From: an uncultured Bacilli bacterium
GTDB lineage: Bacteria; Bacillota_I; Bacilli_A; RFN20; CAG-826
Direction of reading: 5' to 3'
Assembly: GCA_944358755.1 (NCBI GenBank)
Contig: CALVRY010000041.1
Coordinates: forward strand, 1 to 9,131
DNA length: 9,131 nt
The position numbers and the translations under genes are program-made. The notes under the pieces were generated by a model. The model was not told the origin of the DNA. It searched no databases and saw only the letters and a list, made by a program, of their open reading frames with translations. This document shows, piece by piece, positions 6,137 through 9,131 of this stretch (its first letter is position 1; every line of letters begins with the position of its first letter).

Positions 6137-8980
6137 CTAATATTCCTTTTTTGAATAATCCATGGTTGTTACTTCACTAGAACCTGGATTTTCACTTTGG
6201 ACAAATGGTTCTTGTGGAGTATGAACTATAACTTTTCTACCTTTTGAATTGTTAGTTGAGTTAGATTCTGATTCAATAATTCCTTCTTCTTCTAATTTTT
6301 GGAACATCTTTCCAGCACGAGGGAATCCAAGTGAGAATGTTCTTTGAATTTTAGAAATTGAAGTATATTCTTGGCTCATTACCCACCTTTTAATATCTTC
6401 ATAAACTGAGTTATAGCTTTCTTCTTTTTGTTGCCCAATTTCTTCTAAGCTTGCAGTTGATTTAGATTTTTCTTCTAAATCTAAGAATTCTGGATCATAT
6501 TTAACAGGATAACGTTCTTTTAAGAACTCAACTGTTTTTCTAATTTCTTTGTTGTCGACAAAGCAACCTTGAACACGAGCAAATCCTTGTTTTGTAACAA
6601 GTGAACAAGAAACAAGCATATCACCATTTCCAAGTAATTTTTCAGCACCACCTTCACCTAAAATTGTGACTGAATCAACGGCACTAGAACAAGATAAAGC
6701 AACACGCGTTGGAAGATTTGCTTTAATTGTTCCTGTGATGACATTTGTTGAAGGTCTTTGAGTTGCAATAATCATATGGATTCCACTAGCTCTTGCTTTT
6801 TGACCAAGTCGAACAACTGGTTCGCTACATTTACGGTTAGTATCCATTAAATCGGCAAATTCATCACAAATTAAGACGATATAAGGTAACTTTTCTTTAC
6901 CCATTTCAAGCGCTTCTTGATTGTATTGTTTGATATTACTTACACCACAATTTTCAAAAATTTCATAACGCCTATCCATTTCTACACAGAGTTTTTGAAG
7001 TGCAATATAAGCTTTATGGGCATCATTAATTGGTGGACAAAGTAAATGTGGCATTTCTTTATATTTACCAAATTCAACTCTTTTTGGATCAATCATGACC
7101 ATTTTTAAATTATCGACTGGATTACGCATAATTAAACTCATAATTACGCTATGCATAAAGATGGATTTACCACTACCAGTCGTTCCACAAACAAGTAAAT
7201 GTGGGAAATCTTTTAAATCAGCACTGACATAATTTCCGCTGATATCTTGACCAAAAGGAATATAAAGAGAATTATTCTCACCTTCTGGCAAATGTTTTAA
7301 ACAATCTTTGAAATTAACTAAACTTACTTTTGCGTTAGCAATTTCAATTCCAGAAGTAGATTTTCCTTGAACAATAGGCACAAAACGGCACCCAACTCCG
7401 CCAAGTCTTACTGAAATATCATCGATATATTTAGAAATACCACTGATTGAAACGCTCTTTTCAGTTTGTAAATCATAACGAGTGACACTTGGTCCAATAG
7501 TATAGCCAACAATTGAAGCGCCAATGCTTAAGTCTGAGAAAATTTGATTGATTTTTTCTTTTCTTGAATCACAAACCGCAATATTCTCATCAACTGTGCC
7601 ACTTGAATCACGATCTTCTAATAAATCAACTGGAGGATATTCATATTGTCCAGTGTATTGTTTATCACTTGAAAGCTCAACTTTGTTGGAATATATTGGC
7701 TCATGTTTTTCTTCATAATGAGGTTTAGTTGCTGCAAGGCGATCAATTTCTTTTTGTCTTTCGATTTCTTTTTGTCTTTGAATTTCTTGAAGATTTTGAT
7801 TAATTTCAGGTTTTGTTTCTTCTTTTATATAAGTAACTGGTTCCTCGACTCTAACTTCTTGCTCAACTTTACTAGAAGCAATAACTTCTGACACAACTTT
7901 TTTGGCATTCATCGAATTGGACAAAGTCGCTTCCGTAACTTTATTTCCATAATCAATAGTTTCAACAAATTGATTTTCTTCAGCTTCTTGAGGGTAATTT
8001 TCAGAAATATTTTCAGTAACCATATTTTCTTGAGCTTGAACTTCGTTCTTTTCTTCTTGAACAATAATATTTTTATTTTGTTCTAGATTGAATTGAGCTT
8101 TTACAAGACCTTCAGTTTCATTTGCATTGTTTAGATAAGGACTGGCACGATATGGATTTTCATGAACAACTTCAACTGGTTTTTGTTCATTCATTCGATA
8201 GTCTTCACCTAAAACATTCTTAAAAACTTCATTAACTTCAGGTTTCACTTCAGTTTCGTTTATATGGACTGATTTAGGAACAATATTCGCCCTATTTTCT
8301 TTAATATTATTAACATTATTAAAGTCATAATTTACATCTTTTGCGACATCATATGCAGGATTTGAATCTTTAATATCTTTTCTAAAAACTTGATTTTTAT
8401 AATCAATAATCAATTTTGTCGCTTTAATGCATGGTTTTCCAAGAGCAAAAAATAAACCTAAAACAAGTAAAATTGAACCAATTACATAAGATCCAATATT
8501 TGTCATTCCACTATTAATTAAGGCGACTAAAACCATACCAATGATTCCAGCATTTTCATAATTATGAACATTTGGGAAATCTTCGTATGTAAAATTAAAA
8601 TATTCACCAAAATTTGAGAAAGTTAAATATCCTAATTTTTCATCAACCATTGAGTTTGAAACTAAAATTAAACAAGCAATAACGATGAAAATAATTCCAA
8701 AAATTGTTAGATTTAAGTTAACTTTTGCACGTTTTTTAGTAAAAAGTATGAGTTTTAATCCATATAAAAATAAAAGTAAGTAAACCGCATAAGCAAGTAT
8801 TGAGCCAACAAAAAATGAAACGCACCAATTGATAAATTTACTTACATAAATAAATCCATCATTAACTGGCGCATTTGACAAAGCACCAAAAATTGCGATT
8901 AAGCAAACTAAAAAACCAAGAGCAATTCTTGTCCAATTAAAATTAATAGTGTCTAGCACTTTTTTCTTAAATTTATCCAC
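6137..8980 (-). CDS. ftsK: DNA translocase FtsK (FtsK/SpoIIIE family)
   Basis: This is a septum-located, ATP-driven DNA pump that clears and aligns chromosome termini during division. With the GTG at 8978-8980 as start it has 947 residues. About four membrane segments lie near 18-36, 52-80, 91-109 and 144-179. A Glu/Gln/Asn-rich linker (about 205-455) follows. The motor has Walker A GTTGSGKS (599-606), Walker B ICDEF (D706, E707), and the ATQRPSTNVITGTIKANLPTR and GGAEKLLGNGDML segments. A winged-helix gamma domain (about 862-907, ISKIQRTFSLGFPRAGKMFQKLEEEGII) would read KOPS/SRS-type polarity sites. The frame is open up to a TTG at 9004, but that codon lies in the T-tract of the upstream gene's terminator, so I reject it. 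A GTG at 8959 is a further alternative. None has a good Shine-Dalgarno, and the first in-frame ATG falls after the third membrane segment. A usually conserved DSRT arginine is Val here. It heads a probable four-gene operon. Confidence 0.95.
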   Translation of the reverse strand: MDKFKKKVLDTINFNWTRIALGFLVCLIAIFGALSNAPVNDGFIYVSKFINWCVSFFVGSILAYAVYLLLFLYGLKLILFTKKRAKVNLNLTIFGIIFIVIACLILVSNSMVDEKLGYLTFSNFGEYFNFTYEDFPNVHNYENAGIIGMVLVALINSGMTNIGSYVIGSILLVLGLFFALGKPCIKATKLIIDYKNQVFRKDIKDSNPAYDVAKDVNYDFNNVNNIKENRANIVPKSVHINETEVKPEVNEVFKNVLGEDYRMNEQKPVEVVHENPYRASPYLNNANETEGLVKAQFNLEQNKNIIVQEEKNEVQAQENMVTENISENYPQEAEENQFVETIDYGNKVTEATLSNSMNAKKVVSEVIASSKVEQEVRVEEPVTYIKEETKPEINQNLQEIQRQKEIERQKEIDRLAATKPHYEEKHEPIYSNKVELSSDKQYTGQYEYPPVDLLEDRDSSGTVDENIAVCDSRKEKINQIFSDLSIGASIVGYTIGPSVTRYDLQTEKSVSISGISKYIDDISVRLGGVGCRFVPIVQGKSTSGIEIANAKVSLVNFKDCLKHLPEGENNSLYIPFGQDISGNYVSADLKDFPHLLVCGTTGSGKSIFMHSVIMSLIMRNPVDNLKMVMIDPKRVEFGKYKEMPHLLCPPINDAHKAYIALQKLCVEMDRRYEIFENCGVSNIKQYNQEALEMGKEKLPYIVLICDEFADLMDTNRKCSEPVVRLGQKARASGIHMIIATQRPSTNVITGTIKANLPTRVALSCSSAVDSVTILGEGGAEKLLGNGDMLVSCSLVTKQGFARVQGCFVDNKEIRKTVEFLKERYPVKYDPEFLDLEEKSKSTASLEEIGQQKEESYNSVYEDIKRWVMSQEYTSISKIQRTFSLGFPRAGKMFQKLEEEGIIESESNSTNNSKGRKVIVHTPQEPFVQSENPGSSEVTTMDYSKKEY
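6144..6150 (-). promoter_or_regulatory. Ribosome-binding site of acpS, inside the end of ftsK
   Basis: AAAAGGA on the minus strand overlaps the Lys-Lys-Glu codons that precede the ftsK stop. It stands 11 bases from the acpS ATG, a longer spacing than usual but the only candidate. Confidence 0.5.
7746..7781 (-). repeat. 18-bp tandem duplication in the ftsK linker
   Basis: Units 7746-7763 and 7764-7781 are identical at 16 of 18 positions. They encode a repeated RQKEI segment (QRQKEIERQKEID) in the flexible linker between the membrane and motor domains. The length is a multiple of three, so the frame is kept. The charged repeat may form a short helix. Confidence 0.7.
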
Positions 8981-8986
8981 GTAAAT

Positions 8987-8992
8987 ATTATA
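8987..8992 (-). promoter_or_regulatory. Candidate -10 box of the ftsK operon
   Basis: A perfect TATAAT on the minus strand lies six bases before the GTG at 8978-8980. A transcript beginning seven bases past it would start on the G of that GTG. There is no convincing -35 at 16-18 bp; TTGTCT is 22 bp away, inside the upstream terminator stem. The call rests on the -10 hexamer and its placement only. Confidence 0.35.
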
Positions 8993-9002
8993 AGAAATTA
9001 GC

Positions 9003-9034
9003 AAAAAAAATGATAGACAATAAGTCTATCATTT
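9003..9034 (-). terminator. Intrinsic terminator of the right-edge gene (probable RNase J)
   Basis: Arms 9008-9018 and 9024-9034 form a perfect 11-bp stem (core TGATAGAC/GTCTATCA) with a five-base loop. On the minus strand it is followed by a T-run down to 9003. It begins 23 bases after the TAA at 9057-9059. It separates the upstream gene from ftsK, implying that ftsK needs its own promoter or depends on readthrough. Confidence 0.9.
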
Positions 9035-9056
9035 AAAATTTTTGAAATTTTGTGTT

Positions 9057-9131
9057 TTAATCAATTACCAAGATATTTGGTTTTACAACTGGGTTACGAT
9101 TGCTTCCTCTTAATAGATATTTTGCAATAAT
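9057..9131 (-). CDS. C-terminal end of a gene, probably ribonuclease J (partial)
   Basis: Only the last 24 codons and the TAA (9057-9059) are inside the window; the gene continues beyond the right edge. The visible end reads YLLRGSNRNPVVKPNILVID. RNase J proteins typically end in a segment of the form (K/R)TxRxPxxxPxIxEI, and the RNPVVKPNILVI part fits that pattern. In Bacillus the RNase J2 gene lies close to spoIIIE, which agrees with this position upstream of ftsK. RNase J is a beta-CASP 5'-exonuclease/endonuclease for mRNA decay and rRNA maturation. With so short a fragment the identification is tentative, but the coding call is supported by the stop codon and the terminator that follows. 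Confidence 0.55.
   Translation of the reverse strand: MIAKYLLRGSNRNPVVKPNILVID

Noticed and set aside
7703..7891. Plus-strand open frame of 62 codons, Phe-rich
   Set aside because: Antisense of the Lys/Glu-rich ftsK linker; the apparent hydrophobicity comes from complementing Lys and Glu codons.
215..9131. Mobile element, prophage or defence island
   Set aside because: No transposase, integrase, inverted-repeat ends, toxin-antitoxin or restriction genes. All complete genes are core or common metabolic families with similar base composition.

Overview
The window is AT-rich (roughly 30% GC by eye), densely packed bacterial chromosome of Firmicutes/Bacilli type. The gene families, the codon choice (TTA, AGA, CAA and GAA preferred), and an rRNA-type leader resembling that of Bacillus all point that way. 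A low-GC Bacilli lineage close to Erysipelotrichales, Acholeplasmatales or the RF39 group seems likely, but the species cannot be fixed from this sequence. Tryptophan is encoded by TGG and all reading frames run full length under the standard bacterial code. The seven gene ends seen are TAA or TAG, never TGA.

Layout. Positions 1-177 carry, on the minus strand, the promoter, AT-rich upstream element, leader hairpin and boxA of what looks like a ribosomal RNA operon whose 16S gene lies just off the left edge. Positions 178-204 are the intrinsic terminator of a minus-strand pyrimidine-nucleoside phosphorylase gene (215-1513). A 94-bp divergent intergenic region separates it from a plus-strand NOL1/NOP2/Sun-type RNA m5C methyltransferase gene (1608-2897). 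That gene converges on a minus-strand cluster and overlaps its end by 4 bp. Read in transcription order, the cluster is ftsK (about 8980 to 6137), acpS (6132-5815), a cytoplasmic type I pullulanase (5822-3666) and a PlsC-type acyltransferase (3673-2894). At the right edge (9057-9131) are the last 24 codons of a gene that is probably ribonuclease J, followed by a strong intrinsic terminator.

How the genes work together. The four minus-strand genes are joined by a 4-bp gap and then two 8-bp stop/start overlaps, so they are very likely one operon. It mixes chromosome segregation (FtsK), lipid synthesis (AcpS activates acyl carrier protein, PlsC acylates lysophosphatidate) and alpha-glucan debranching (pullulanase). 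The operon's best terminator candidate lies inside the opposite-strand methyltransferase gene.

No new multi-gene system is evident; the genes are mostly housekeeping. The points worth a second look are small-scale. They are two starts with a -10-like box six or seven bases upstream and no Shine-Dalgarno (possible leaderless mRNAs), a terminator embedded antisense in a coding region, a CcpA-type operator-like palindrome at the end of the pullulanase gene, and an unusual residue in the FtsK motor.
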